Both the position numbers and the translations under genes were made by a program. The notes below the pieces were generated by a model. The model searched no databases. It worked only from the letters and a program-made list of their open reading frames with translations, and was not told the origin of the DNA. A DNA stretch of 64,000 nucleotides from an uncultured Flavobacteriaceae bacterium (GTDB lineage: Bacteria; Bacteroidota; Bacteroidia; Flavobacteriales; Flavobacteriaceae), in assembly GCA_947494715.1 (NCBI GenBank), contig CANLWG010000002.1, positions 310,001-374,000 on the forward strand. Reading direction: 5' to 3'. Of the stretch, positions 56,085 to 64,000 are shown in pieces; within the stretch, counting starts at the first letter, position 1; the number at the start of each line of letters is the position of its first letter.

Positions 56085-57362
56085 TTACTTGGACTCATAA
56101 GGTCCAAACTTGGCCAATACTTCTCTCTTTTCAGATCCATCGTCCAATATAAAGATATCGTATTTTGCTCCTTCTTTATGTACACGGACAACGATATGGC
56201 CTTGCTGGCTTTTATACGAATCCAATCTACCTCCAATTACATCCTTATTGGCCTGTAGCATTACTGTAGAAAATATGTCCCTTTCTCCAGGATATAAAGC
56301 TGTTGAGGTAATTCTTCGTAGTACTTCTTCTCCGGGATGATCAGACGACCAGTTCTGTTGGATCCAGACCCGAGGCCTAACAGATCGAACATAAAAAGCG
56401 TTCTGAGAATCACGATTCCCATGATGATTCAAGGTCGCTACGTCCACAGCACCTACGACTGGGGCGATATGGGATTCCACGGCGTTAAAATCGGTTCCCC
56501 CGAGTGCATCAATGCCACTAATATCACCTCCTGTAAAATAGTCAAAATCACCGTAGGTGATTTTAATACAGGTACTTAAAGGATTTTCGCCGGGATAGTT
56601 TCCTTTGGAAAATATAGAATATGAATCTGAGTTTATGCCAGTCCATATATTGCCGTTTACCGCAATAGCGCGAACAGCGAAATTGGGGAAGTCATTGGGA
56701 GATTTTTTCAGTTTGATTTGATTGCGTTCCCCTGCTTCCAATGTTTTATGCATCAGCCCATTGGTTTTGGATTGATGATCAATGAATTTCCAATAATTTT
56801 TAAGAGTCGCTACCATACCGTAGGCATCGTCTTTATTTACTCCCCTTTGAACTTCGGTGTCCTTCAAATCTATGGGATAATCACTTCCCCTGTCCAAAAG
56901 TGTTTTTATGGGCAAAAGATTTCCCACTTCGGTAATCCCGGTAAGAAAATAATCGCCCTGTCCTGCCATTTTTCTGTTCGCATCCATTTCGCCAAAATGA
57001 TCATCATGGTAGTGGGTTATTAGGGCGTAGTCCAGCTGCTTTGTCCTATTCACCGGAAAAAACTGATGGATGTAATCCACAATCCATCCTGGAGCGGATT
57101 TGGAGTTATTGGGTTTTTGAACGGCATTCCTGGCGGAAAGTGTTCTTGTATGCGTTTCGGACATATCCCCGGCATCCACCAAAAGCGTAGTGGCATCCGG
57201 AAAAATAAAAAAAGCGGCATCCCCGCGACCCGTATTGATATGATGGATTTCCAAAATACCCTCTTCCCAGGGCGGCAATTGTTCTTTTACTTCTTGAGAA
57301 ACCATTGGGGCGGTCACCAATAGGCAACCAATTGCTATTGCCTGGAGGTATGCTAAAATCAT
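56085..57362 (-). CDS. Secreted metallo-beta-lactamase-fold hydrolase, ComEC-C-terminus-like
   Basis: A 425-residue MBL-fold protein with an N-terminal signal sequence (about 1-22). Motifs: TTLLVDAGDMSETH (58-71), ITHYHDDHFGEM (115-126, the HxHxDH site), YFTGGDISG near 283 and VATLNHHGNRDSQN near 310. The last two resemble the C-terminal hydrolase domain of competence protein ComEC. Here it is free-standing and exported, within an operon of secreted phosphatases, so a phosphodiesterase role is plausible. MBL-fold substrates are hard to predict; I do not assign one. It ends 29 bp before the purple-acid-phosphatase-like gene. Confidence 0.83.
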   Translation of the reverse strand: MILAYLQAIAIGCLLVTAPMVSQEVKEQLPPWEEGILEIHHINTGRGDAAFFIFPDATTLLVDAGDMSETHTRTLSARNAVQKPNNSKSAPGWIVDYIHQFFPVNRTKQLDYALITHYHDDHFGEMDANRKMAGQGDYFLTGITEVGNLLPIKTLLDRGSDYPIDLKDTEVQRGVNKDDAYGMVATLKNYWKFIDHQSKTNGLMHKTLEAGERNQIKLKKSPNDFPNFAVRAIAVNGNIWTGINSDSYSIFSKGNYPGENPLSTCIKITYGDFDYFTGGDISGIDALGGTDFNAVESHIAPVVGAVDVATLNHHGNRDSQNAFYVRSVRPRVWIQQNWSSDHPGEEVLRRITSTALYPGERDIFSTVMLQANKDVIGGRLDSYKSQQGHIVVRVHKEGAKYDIFILDDGSEKREVLAKFGPYESK

Positions 57363-57369
57363 TCTATTC

Positions 57370-59016
57370 TTATTTTAACGTGGAGGTAGGAATTATTTGT
57401 TTTGGTATATCGGGGCTTTGATAAAATACATCTAACCAACTGTCGCCACCGCCATTGAACCAAATCACCTCCAAAGGATAGACTCCTTGTTTTAAAGTAA
57501 TACTCCCGTCATTTTCCTTTACCCCGTGATCGCCATCATTGTCAACAACTTCTTCACCATTGATCCACAGCTTGCTACCATCATCCGAACGGGTATAAAA
57601 CGTGTATTTATCGTCCTTATGAATAACAATTTGGGTCTTGAATCGAATTGCCGTACTGCTTTTCACCTCCTCTTTGATCTCATCAGAGGTAATTTCAAAA
57701 CTAGTTCCCCTATGGTCCGGTATTTTGTTTCTCAAAGAAGGGATGCTTGTAAGCCCATCCAAGTAAAAAACTTCGTAGGATACCGGTGCTATAAGGCTTT
57801 TTTCCTTTATCCTAAAAAATGCTTCGCTGACCGTGCTAGATATTCTTCCATTCTTAAACATAGCACTTTTTACGACTGTATTCCAGGTGACTTTGAACGG
57901 CGCCGTATATAGATTTGAATCCTTATCGGGCATTTTACCGTCTAGGGTATAATACACTTCCCCTTCAGAATTTGGGTTTTGAATGGTAACTTCTTTCCCA
58001 TCATCAAACAAGCCTCCTGCTTTTTTACTTAATACCGCCGCTGGTAGAATTACAGGTTCTTCCAATCGTATTGTTAAGGGGTAATCATCGATTTCGTCAA
58101 AACCTTCAAAAGCATTTTTGACCGATTTACCTATCCATGCCCTAGGTGTTTTCAATCCCAGGACAAAGGCCACGGTAGCGGCATTATCATATTGATAAAT
58201 AGGGTACTTAAGTTTGTGGTTCTTCTTGATCGATTTTCCCCAAAGCAAAAACGGAATCTCGATTTCTTGAAGTGATTCGCCACCGTGCCCCTTGCCTAGA
58301 CCCCCATGATCTGCACTGATGATTACGACCGTTTCATCTTCAATGCCAGCATCTTTGATGGCTTTCATCACCACACCTAAAAGTTCATCCGATTTTTCAA
58401 CAGAAGTATAGTATTCCGGTGATCCATGACCGAATTCGTGTCCGGCATGGTCTACGTGATCAAAATGGATAAATGTAAAATTCGGTTTCTTGCTTTTTAT
58501 ATAGTTCCCGGCCAGTTCAGCGGTTTCCTCTTCCGTTTTAGGATTTATATCATAATCTACAGCATCTTTTTCAAAAAGCCTTCCAAATCCTGTCCAGTGA
58601 TATATGGCTCCAACCTCTGCATTTTCAATTTGGTTATCCACCAAGTGAAAAATCGTCGGAAATAGAAAGTCTTCACTTTGGACGACGGCAGGCAACACAA
58701 AATTGTCTTTTTCCCAAGCATTGGAGGTAATCCCATGCTGTTCCGGGCCTGACCCCATAATCATGGATGCCCAGTTGGTGCTCGAACTTGTAGGTAATAC
58801 GGATCGGGCATGTAGCGAATAAGACCCTTCCTCCATTATTCTATCAAAATTTGGTGTTGCCCCGTGTTCCAAACCGTCCGGACTCAATCCGTCAAATCCG
58901 ATGACAACCACATGTTTTGCTTTAGGTAATCGTTCAGCAGTCTCATTAGTACAAGACCACGGGGATAAAATCCCCATGGTCAGTACTATGGCCAATAGTT
59001 TAAATGTTTTTTTCAT
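57370..59016 (-). CDS. Alkaline-phosphatase-superfamily lipoprotein with chitobiase-like and PA14 domains
   Basis: A 548-residue lipoprotein (signal ending PWSC, Cys22) from the ATG at 59016, just past the susD stop; an in-frame ATG at 59106 would overlap susD. The catalytic domain (about 33-320) has VIGFDGLSPDGLE (Asp42), nucleophile Thr80 in SSSTNWASMIMGSG, FDHVDHAGHEFGHGS (185-199) and ISADHGGLGKGHGG (233-246). Next is a chitobiase C-terminal-like domain (YYTLDGKMPDKDSNLYTAPF, about 335-402) and a PA14-like domain (FYTRSDDGSKLWINGEEVVD, about 410-548), both glycan-binding in other proteins. It suggests a surface phosphodiesterase that docks on a glycan. Confidence 0.88.
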   Translation of the reverse strand: MKKTFKLLAIVLTMGILSPWSCTNETAERLPKAKHVVVIGFDGLSPDGLEHGATPNFDRIMEEGSYSLHARSVLPTSSSTNWASMIMGSGPEQHGITSNAWEKDNFVLPAVVQSEDFLFPTIFHLVDNQIENAEVGAIYHWTGFGRLFEKDAVDYDINPKTEEETAELAGNYIKSKKPNFTFIHFDHVDHAGHEFGHGSPEYYTSVEKSDELLGVVMKAIKDAGIEDETVVIISADHGGLGKGHGGESLQEIEIPFLLWGKSIKKNHKLKYPIYQYDNAATVAFVLGLKTPRAWIGKSVKNAFEGFDEIDDYPLTIRLEEPVILPAAVLSKKAGGLFDDGKEVTIQNPNSEGEVYYTLDGKMPDKDSNLYTAPFKVTWNTVVKSAMFKNGRISSTVSEAFFRIKEKSLIAPVSYEVFYLDGLTSIPSLRNKIPDHRGTSFEITSDEIKEEVKSSTAIRFKTQIVIHKDDKYTFYTRSDDGSKLWINGEEVVDNDGDHGVKENDGSITLKQGVYPLEVIWFNGGGDSWLDVFYQSPDIPKQIIPTSTLK

Positions 59017-59026
59017 TCTCTTGTTT

Positions 59027-60580
59027 TTAATCCACATCCCACCAAAGTTTTGTATTGATGTTGTCACCGCCCATACGCTGTACGGCGGCATTGTAATTTT
59101 CCTCATTAGTGGCCTTTACCTGGTTGGGATACTGAAAACGAACGGGGACCTGACCCCCGTTTACTGCATCAGGGCCCGGTATTACCTCCGGCATATTTGT
59201 GCGCCTCCAATCGGACCAGCCTTCAAAACCTGTATAGAAAAGGGAAATCCATTTTTGAAGGGCTATCTTACCCAATTTTTCAGCAGATGAACCTGTTAAG
59301 GCGACTTGGACCTGAGCAAGATACGCATCCAAATCGGTATTCTGCATGGCCGCCGCTATTTCGGTCCATCCTCCTGCAGCTACCCTTTCCGTGTAGTATT
59401 CAAATGAAGCCCGTATGCCGTTTTCGTAGAATTCGGCCGTTTCACCAATGGTTATCCAACCTTTTTCCCTAGCCTCGGCCAAAATAAATTGAAGTTCGGA
59501 ATAACTCATAATAATGGTCTGTGATGCCGTGGGAGAAGCTTCTTCCGGATTACAGGCCCGGCATGCCAAAAGTATGCCCAATCTTGAGATAAAGTTGGAG
59601 CCTGATTCATCAGGGTTTCCCGTTGGACTATAACCTAAGGCAGCCTCATCGTCCAAACCGTTCGGCATACCCACGTAATCATCAAAATTATCGGAATAAA
59701 TTCCTTTTCCCGAAGCCGATGTAGGCTGTGCGAACACAACTAACCTCGTATCGTTGAGTTCTTTCAGCCTCGTTTCCAAAGTGAGACTCAAACGCACTTC
59801 GTCAAAACTACCGGAACGGGTATCGTATTTGGATTGAGGATTATCCGAATTCCATTGCACCAATGCCATATCGGCATTGCTTTCAAAAATAGGAAAGGTA
59901 GACAAATTGCTGGCGATTTGTGTCATACCAGCAAGCGCTTTGGCATTATCTACATCGCTAATGCGCATCAACAACCGCAAGCGTAACGAATTGGCAAATT
60001 TCCGCCATTTTAGAACGTCCCCGCCGTAAAAGATATCCCCTGAAATATTGTCCGTACCCGTGAGCACCGTATTCGCGGTTTCCAAGTCTGCCAATATACC
60101 GTCATAAATAGCTTGTTGGGCATCAAATACCGGTCTTACGTTACCATCACTTATACCCTTTGTAGCTTCAGAATAGGGTACATCCCCATAGGCCTCGGTC
60201 AGATAGGAATATATCCAGGATTTCATTACCAATGCCACTCCATAATAATTTTGTGCATCCGGGTTTTCCCGAGTGTCTCGGATAATATTCTCAACATCCC
60301 TAAGGGAGTCGTAGGCATCCCCATAGGGGTCGTTGGAAGGAGACCAGTTGTAGATGTCGCCACTGGTAAATTGCAGGCGTGCGGCATATTGTACGACCGT
60401 AAAACCTTCTTCCCAACCCTGGTCGCCCCAATTATCAGCCATTTCTAGCTGTATCCCTGGCAATAAAAGCTCAGGTTGAGCGGAAGCCGGAAAATTGGGG
60501 TTTATATTAATGGTCTCAAAGTCTTCGGTACAACCGAACACCAAGAACGATAGTAAGATTATAGCTATTCTATTTTTCAT
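59027..60580 (-). CDS. SusD-like outer-membrane lipoprotein
   Basis: A 517-residue lipoprotein (signal ending LVFGC, Cys17) from the ATG at 60580. An upstream ATG at 60608-60610 overlaps the susC stop as TAATG and would add ten residues that spoil the signal peptide; coupling through it is possible. Features: FETININPNFPASAQPELLL, SWIYSYLTEAYGDVPYSEAT, LKWRKFANSLRLRLLMRISD and the C-terminal TKLWWDVD. It is paralogous to the SusD-like protein at 42088-43617. It should bind the ligand for the SusC upstream. Confidence 0.93.
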   Translation of the reverse strand: MKNRIAIILLSFLVFGCTEDFETININPNFPASAQPELLLPGIQLEMADNWGDQGWEEGFTVVQYAARLQFTSGDIYNWSPSNDPYGDAYDSLRDVENIIRDTRENPDAQNYYGVALVMKSWIYSYLTEAYGDVPYSEATKGISDGNVRPVFDAQQAIYDGILADLETANTVLTGTDNISGDIFYGGDVLKWRKFANSLRLRLLMRISDVDNAKALAGMTQIASNLSTFPIFESNADMALVQWNSDNPQSKYDTRSGSFDEVRLSLTLETRLKELNDTRLVVFAQPTSASGKGIYSDNFDDYVGMPNGLDDEAALGYSPTGNPDESGSNFISRLGILLACRACNPEEASPTASQTIIMSYSELQFILAEAREKGWITIGETAEFYENGIRASFEYYTERVAAGGWTEIAAAMQNTDLDAYLAQVQVALTGSSAEKLGKIALQKWISLFYTGFEGWSDWRRTNMPEVIPGPDAVNGGQVPVRFQYPNQVKATNEENYNAAVQRMGGDNINTKLWWDVD

Positions 60581-60609
60581 GATTCTGTATTTTATGATTC
60601 GCGCGTCCA

Positions 60610-63600
60610 TTAAAAATCGACTTGCAGGTTGAAAGTAAAGAGACGTGTGCTGGGATAGGACATGTTTTCGATACCTGGCTGTAGGGTACCTCCGGATACG
60701 CCCACTACCTCGGGATCAAAATGTGGATTGTCCGTCCAGAGCAATAAGTTTCTCCCTGTTATCGAAAATCTGGCATTGGCAATTGGCAACCTATCGGTAA
60801 TTTTTTTAGGGAACGTATAGCCTAAGGTGACTTCCCTTAATTTTGTATAGGAGGCATCATACTTTGCCGCTTCCACATTATCACGTTCATAAAAGCGGTT
60901 ATTATACGTTCTTGCATCCACATTGGTAGTATTGGGCTCATATACACCTGGAGAGACCTCCACTACGCCCTCGGCCACAATACCTGTTTCCCTACCTTCC
61001 AAGGTTTCCACTAACTGACCGGATGTACTACCAATCGTCTTGGTACGGGACACTACAATACCGCCTTGTCTTGTGTCGATTAAAAATCCTAAGTCGACAT
61101 TCTTATATTTGAAGGTGTTTTGGAGTCCTAGGGTAAAATCCGGGGCATAATCACCTTGATATACCAACCCGTCCGTCCGAATAGGAATCCCTTGTTCATT
61201 GATTATTTTTTGACCAAAGAACTCGCTGTTCGGGTCTTCCACCCGCTGAAACCCCCTACCATAAATGGCGCTGATGGAGCCCCCTTCACGAGCCTGTATA
61301 AAAGCCCCGTTTCTATTGGTCAAGCTAAAGTTTACGCCACCCAGGTCTTTGACTTCGCTTCGGTTGGCAGAAAAATTAAAGGTAGTGTTCCACCTAAAGT
61401 TATCGGTGAGTACCGGTACAAAATTGGCAATGACCTCAAAACCATAGTTTCTAACTTCCCCGGCATTGATCAACTGACTGAAATATCCGCTAGCTATATC
61501 GGTATCGATATTGATGATCTGGTTTCGCGTGCTACTGTCGTAGTACGTAAGATCAAAATTCATACGGCTCTTAAAGAACCGAAGATCAAGTCCGAATTCG
61601 TACGAAGATGTTATTTCTGGTTTCAATTCGGCATTGGGTATCAAGTCCGATTCCGTTAAAACTGGAGTCGAACCGTCAAAAGGTCTTTCGTTTCTATAAA
61701 AACTTCGCAAGCGATAGGGATCGGTGTCATTCCCAACTTCGGCATAGGCGGCCCTCAGCTTCGCAAAGGATACCCATTCCGGCATAGTGAACATATCACT
61801 GGCAATAGCACTTAAAGTCGCCGAAGGATAGAAATAGGAGTTGTTATCTTCCGGCAAGGTACTGGACCAGTCGTTTCTACCGGTAAGGTCAAGAAAAAGT
61901 AAGTCATCATAGGCAAAACGGGCAAAACCGTAGAGGCTGTTGATTCTTTTTTCAAAATTATCCGTATTGACCTGCACGGCCTGTCTTGAATTGTTAAAGG
62001 AATATACTCCTGGGTTGATCAGTTGCGGGGCAACGCTCTTGGTAAAATCCTGTTTTTGCCGCAATTGGTTGCCGCCCACAGAGATATTGACATTCCATTT
62101 TTTATTGAAGGTCTTATCATAGCTCAACAAAAAATCCGTATTACTTTCCTCAAAGAAGATATTGTCTTCTTGATATGTGCCGAATGGGAAGCGTTGTGTA
62201 CTGAATGCCCTTTTCCTAGGCCTAAAATCCCTATAAAAATCACGACCGCTGCGGAGTAGTAGTTTCCAGTTTTCATTAATACCGTAATTGATACTTATGT
62301 TTCCGAATATCCTGTCCTTATTCTGTGCATTGGTATTCTCAAACATGGTGAAAAAAGGATTGTCATGGTAATTATAATTATAGTTGAACTGTTGTGTTCC
62401 TTCCAATCCAGGTTGCCAATAATCCCTCAGGTTATTGGTATTCAACTGCCGGCCATACCAAATAAAAAGATACATGATGCTTTCCGTACCGTAACTTACG
62501 GACGGTCTATTGCCGCTATCCGTTTTCACATAATTGACGTTGGCATTCACCGTCACCTTATCGGTAAGATTAAGGCTACCGCTAAGGCTAAAAGTATTTC
62601 TTTCAAGGTCGGTGTTGGGCAAAGTGCCTTCTTGGTCCAAATTTTGGAAGGAAAACCTCATATTTCCCATATCGCCCGACTTTGATATCGCGATACTGTT
62701 CGTTAGGGTAATACCTGTATTAAAAAAATCTCTGGTATTATCTGGTTGGGACACCCAGGGAGTAGCAGTTATCGGGGCATCACTTACAAAGATATCTCCC
62801 CCGCGAGTTCCATCCGACCGTGGGGAATCGAACTGTGGGATCAATAGACCGGTATCAAGTCTTGGGCCCCAACTCTCATCTACACCATCCGCTATCCCGG
62901 AACCACTTCCATCAACAAATTCAAACTGTTGGTTATTTCCTTGGCCATATTCATTCTGCCAATCGGGTAAGAGTAGAATGTTCTCAATGGTTACGCCTGT
63001 ATTGAAGGATACGCCTAGCCTACCACTTTGCGATTGGCCTTTCTTTGTAGTAATGATGATAGCCCCATTCGCTGCGCGGGCTCCGTACAAGGCCGCGGCG
63101 GCAGGGCCTTTCAAAACGTTGATGCTCTCTATATCCTGTGGATTTATCTCAGCGGCCCCATTACCGTAATCCACATCCTGTGTTCCCGACCCATTTGAAC
63201 CGACTATTTCATTGCTTATCGGAGTGCCATCTACTATAAACAGAGGAGAGTTACCGTTAATGTTCAAGGAAGCATCTCCCCGAATGGTAACCCTTGCCGA
63301 TCCACCAAGACCCGAAGGACTGTTTGTGATTTGTACACCGGCAACCTTTCCCGAAATGCCATTTAGAAGATTGGGCTCCCTTGCCGAAGTAACTTCATCG
63401 GAATCAAGCTCCTGTGAGGCATACCCTAAGGACTTTTTCTCCCTTTTTATTCCTAAGGCCGTAACCACAACCTCCGAAAGACCTGTTGCACTTTCCTTCA
63501 ATGTAATGGTCAAGTTGGTCTGTCCGTTTAACGCAATTTCCTTTGTTGTAAAACCAATATAGGAAATCACCAATGTTGCATTGGGATCTGCTACTTCCAG

Positions 63601-64000
63601 CGTAAAATTACCATCAAAATCAGACTGTGTTCCATTGGCAGTCCCTTTTTCCAATAGATTGGCTCCCGGTAACGGTTGGCCATCCTTATCTACAATAGTA
63701 CCGGTAATCTCCAATTGTTGATTTACAATCGGAACAATTGTCTCTTCAAATACTTCTTTAGAAGGAAGTTCTGTTCTAGGCTTTAGTACAATTTGTTTTT
63801 CCAATACCTCGAACATAATATCGGTATTTGAAAACAGCTTTTCCAAAATGGAGGAAACACGTTCTTTGTTAGCATTTACGGAGACTATTTTTTGATAATC
63901 TACCTCTTTGTCATTGTACATGAATTTGAATTCTGTAAGCGTTTCTATTTTGTTCAGAACATTTTCGAGACGTACATTCTCCAGATTCAATGTAATCTTG
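60610..64000 (-). CDS. SusC/RagA-family TonB-dependent transporter with STN domain, 5' end cut by window
   Basis: About 1129 codons of an outer-membrane transporter; the start lies beyond the right edge, and the reading frame is open to the last base. Visible order: STN domain (NLENVRLENVLNKIETLTEF and on, first 75 residues), a carboxypeptidase-regulatory-like domain (ITGTIVDKDGQPLPGANLLE), plug (VVVTALGIKREKKSLGYASQ; IVDGTPISNEIVG; ALYGARAANGAIIITTKKG) and a barrel ending in LFTFNLQVDF. The STN domain predicts a FecR/ECF pair just outside the window. It heads a same-strand series of secreted phosphatases and amine catabolic genes. Confidence 0.94.
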   Translation of the reverse strand, partial: KITLNLENVRLENVLNKIETLTEFKFMYNDKEVDYQKIVSVNANKERVSSILEKLFSNTDIMFEVLEKQIVLKPRTELPSKEVFEETIVPIVNQQLEITGTIVDKDGQPLPGANLLEKGTANGTQSDFDGNFTLEVADPNATLVISYIGFTTKEIALNGQTNLTITLKESATGLSEVVVTALGIKREKKSLGYASQELDSDEVTSAREPNLLNGISGKVAGVQITNSPSGLGGSARVTIRGDASLNINGNSPLFIVDGTPISNEIVGSNGSGTQDVDYGNGAAEINPQDIESINVLKGPAAAALYGARAANGAIIITTKKGQSQSGRLGVSFNTGVTIENILLLPDWQNEYGQGNNQQFEFVDGSGSGIADGVDESWGPRLDTGLLIPQFDSPRSDGTRGGDIFVSDAPITATPWVSQPDNTRDFFNTGITLTNSIAISKSGDMGNMRFSFQNLDQEGTLPNTDLERNTFSLSGSLNLTDKVTVNANVNYVKTDSGNRPSVSYGTESIMYLFIWYGRQLNTNNLRDYWQPGLEGTQQFNYNYNYHDNPFFTMFENTNAQNKDRIFGNISINYGINENWKLLLRSGRDFYRDFRPRKRAFSTQRFPFGTYQEDNIFFEESNTDFLLSYDKTFNKKWNVNISVGGNQLRQKQDFTKSVAPQLINPGVYSFNNSRQAVQVNTDNFEKRINSLYGFARFAYDDLLFLDLTGRNDWSSTLPEDNNSYFYPSATLSAIASDMFTMPEWVSFAKLRAAYAEVGNDTDPYRLRSFYRNERPFDGSTPVLTESDLIPNAELKPEITSSYEFGLDLRFFKSRMNFDLTYYDSSTRNQIINIDTDIASGYFSQLINAGEVRNYGFEVIANFVPVLTDNFRWNTTFNFSANRSEVKDLGGVNFSLTNRNGAFIQAREGGSISAIYGRGFQRVEDPNSEFFGQKIINEQGIPIRTDGLVYQGDYAPDFTLGLQNTFKYKNVDLGFLIDTRQGGIVVSRTKTIGSTSGQLVETLEGRETGIVAEGVVEVSPGVYEPNTTNVDARTYNNRFYERDNVEAAKYDASYTKLREVTLGYTFPKKITDRLPIANARFSITGRNLLLWTDNPHFDPEVVGVSGGTLQPGIENMSYPSTRLFTFNLQVDF

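Noticed and set aside
62534-63169. 211-codon plus-strand frame inside the partial susC gene (and a similar 197-codon minus frame at 38823-39416)
   Set aside because: Both are antisense shadows of conserved SusC coding sequence, with no signal, domain or start context.
1-64000. CRISPR arrays, tRNA or rRNA genes, phage or transposase genes
   Set aside because: I looked for regular repeats, cloverleaf-like genes and transposase motifs by eye and saw none; a tool search could still find small ones.

Overview
The window looks like chromosomal DNA of a marine-type member of the Flavobacteriaceae (Bacteroidota). Evidence: three SusC/SusD outer-membrane pairs, a FecI/FecR sigma and anti-sigma pair, many lipoprotein signal peptides, AT-rich intergenic regions and few Shine-Dalgarno sites. 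I saw no rRNA, tRNA, CRISPR array or intact insertion sequence.

Layout. (1) 1-4204, minus: an FAD/Fe-S 2-hydroxyacid oxidase (cut by the left edge) and an LldP lactate/glycolate permease. (2) 4762-9966, plus: a calcineurin-like phosphoesterase lipoprotein, a secreted GH92 alpha-mannosidase and a secreted EEP-family phosphatase/phosphodiesterase. (3) 10024-19829, minus: a complete myo-inositol catabolic operon (iolJ, iolB, iolC, iolD, Na+ symporter, iolA, iolE, iolG), followed by its LacI-type regulator at 19920-20975. (4) 21171-28551, minus: SusC/SusD plus a second, atypical GH92 enzyme. (5) 28786-36017, minus: a 2-aminoethylphosphonate (AEP) operon (phnA, phnY, phnW, OPA-type MFS, FAD amine oxidase) and an XRE-cupin regulator. 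(6) 36321-45206, plus: ECF sigma, FecR, STN-SusC, SusD and a LamG lipoprotein. (7) 45647-64000, minus: STN-SusC (cut by the right edge), SusD, four secreted phosphatase/hydrolase genes, an ethanolamine-type permease, then glutamine synthetase-like ligase, aldehyde dehydrogenase, Fe-alcohol dehydrogenase, class I amidotransferase and a 2-hydroxyacid dehydrogenase.

How it fits together. A perfect 16-bp inverted repeat, ATGCAAACCTTTGCAT, occurs three times, 70-84 bp before the start codons of regions 2, 3 and 4, always in the same orientation. It closely resembles PurR/LacI-family operators, so the LacI gene probably controls mannosidases, phosphatases, SusCD and inositol catabolism as one regulon. 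The SusCD-linked GH92 has Gln where the other GH92 has the catalytic Glu (NQP versus NEP), the change described for mannose-1-phosphodiester-cleaving GH92 enzymes. Region 7 joins outer-membrane uptake and phosphoester hydrolysis to what looks like the gamma-glutamylated route for ethanolamine. Mannose, inositol, ethanolamine phosphate and AEP are together the building blocks of GPI anchors and related glycoinositolphospholipids. My main hypothesis is that this window is a multi-operon locus for eating such headgroups. That is inference; no part of the substrate assignment has been tested.
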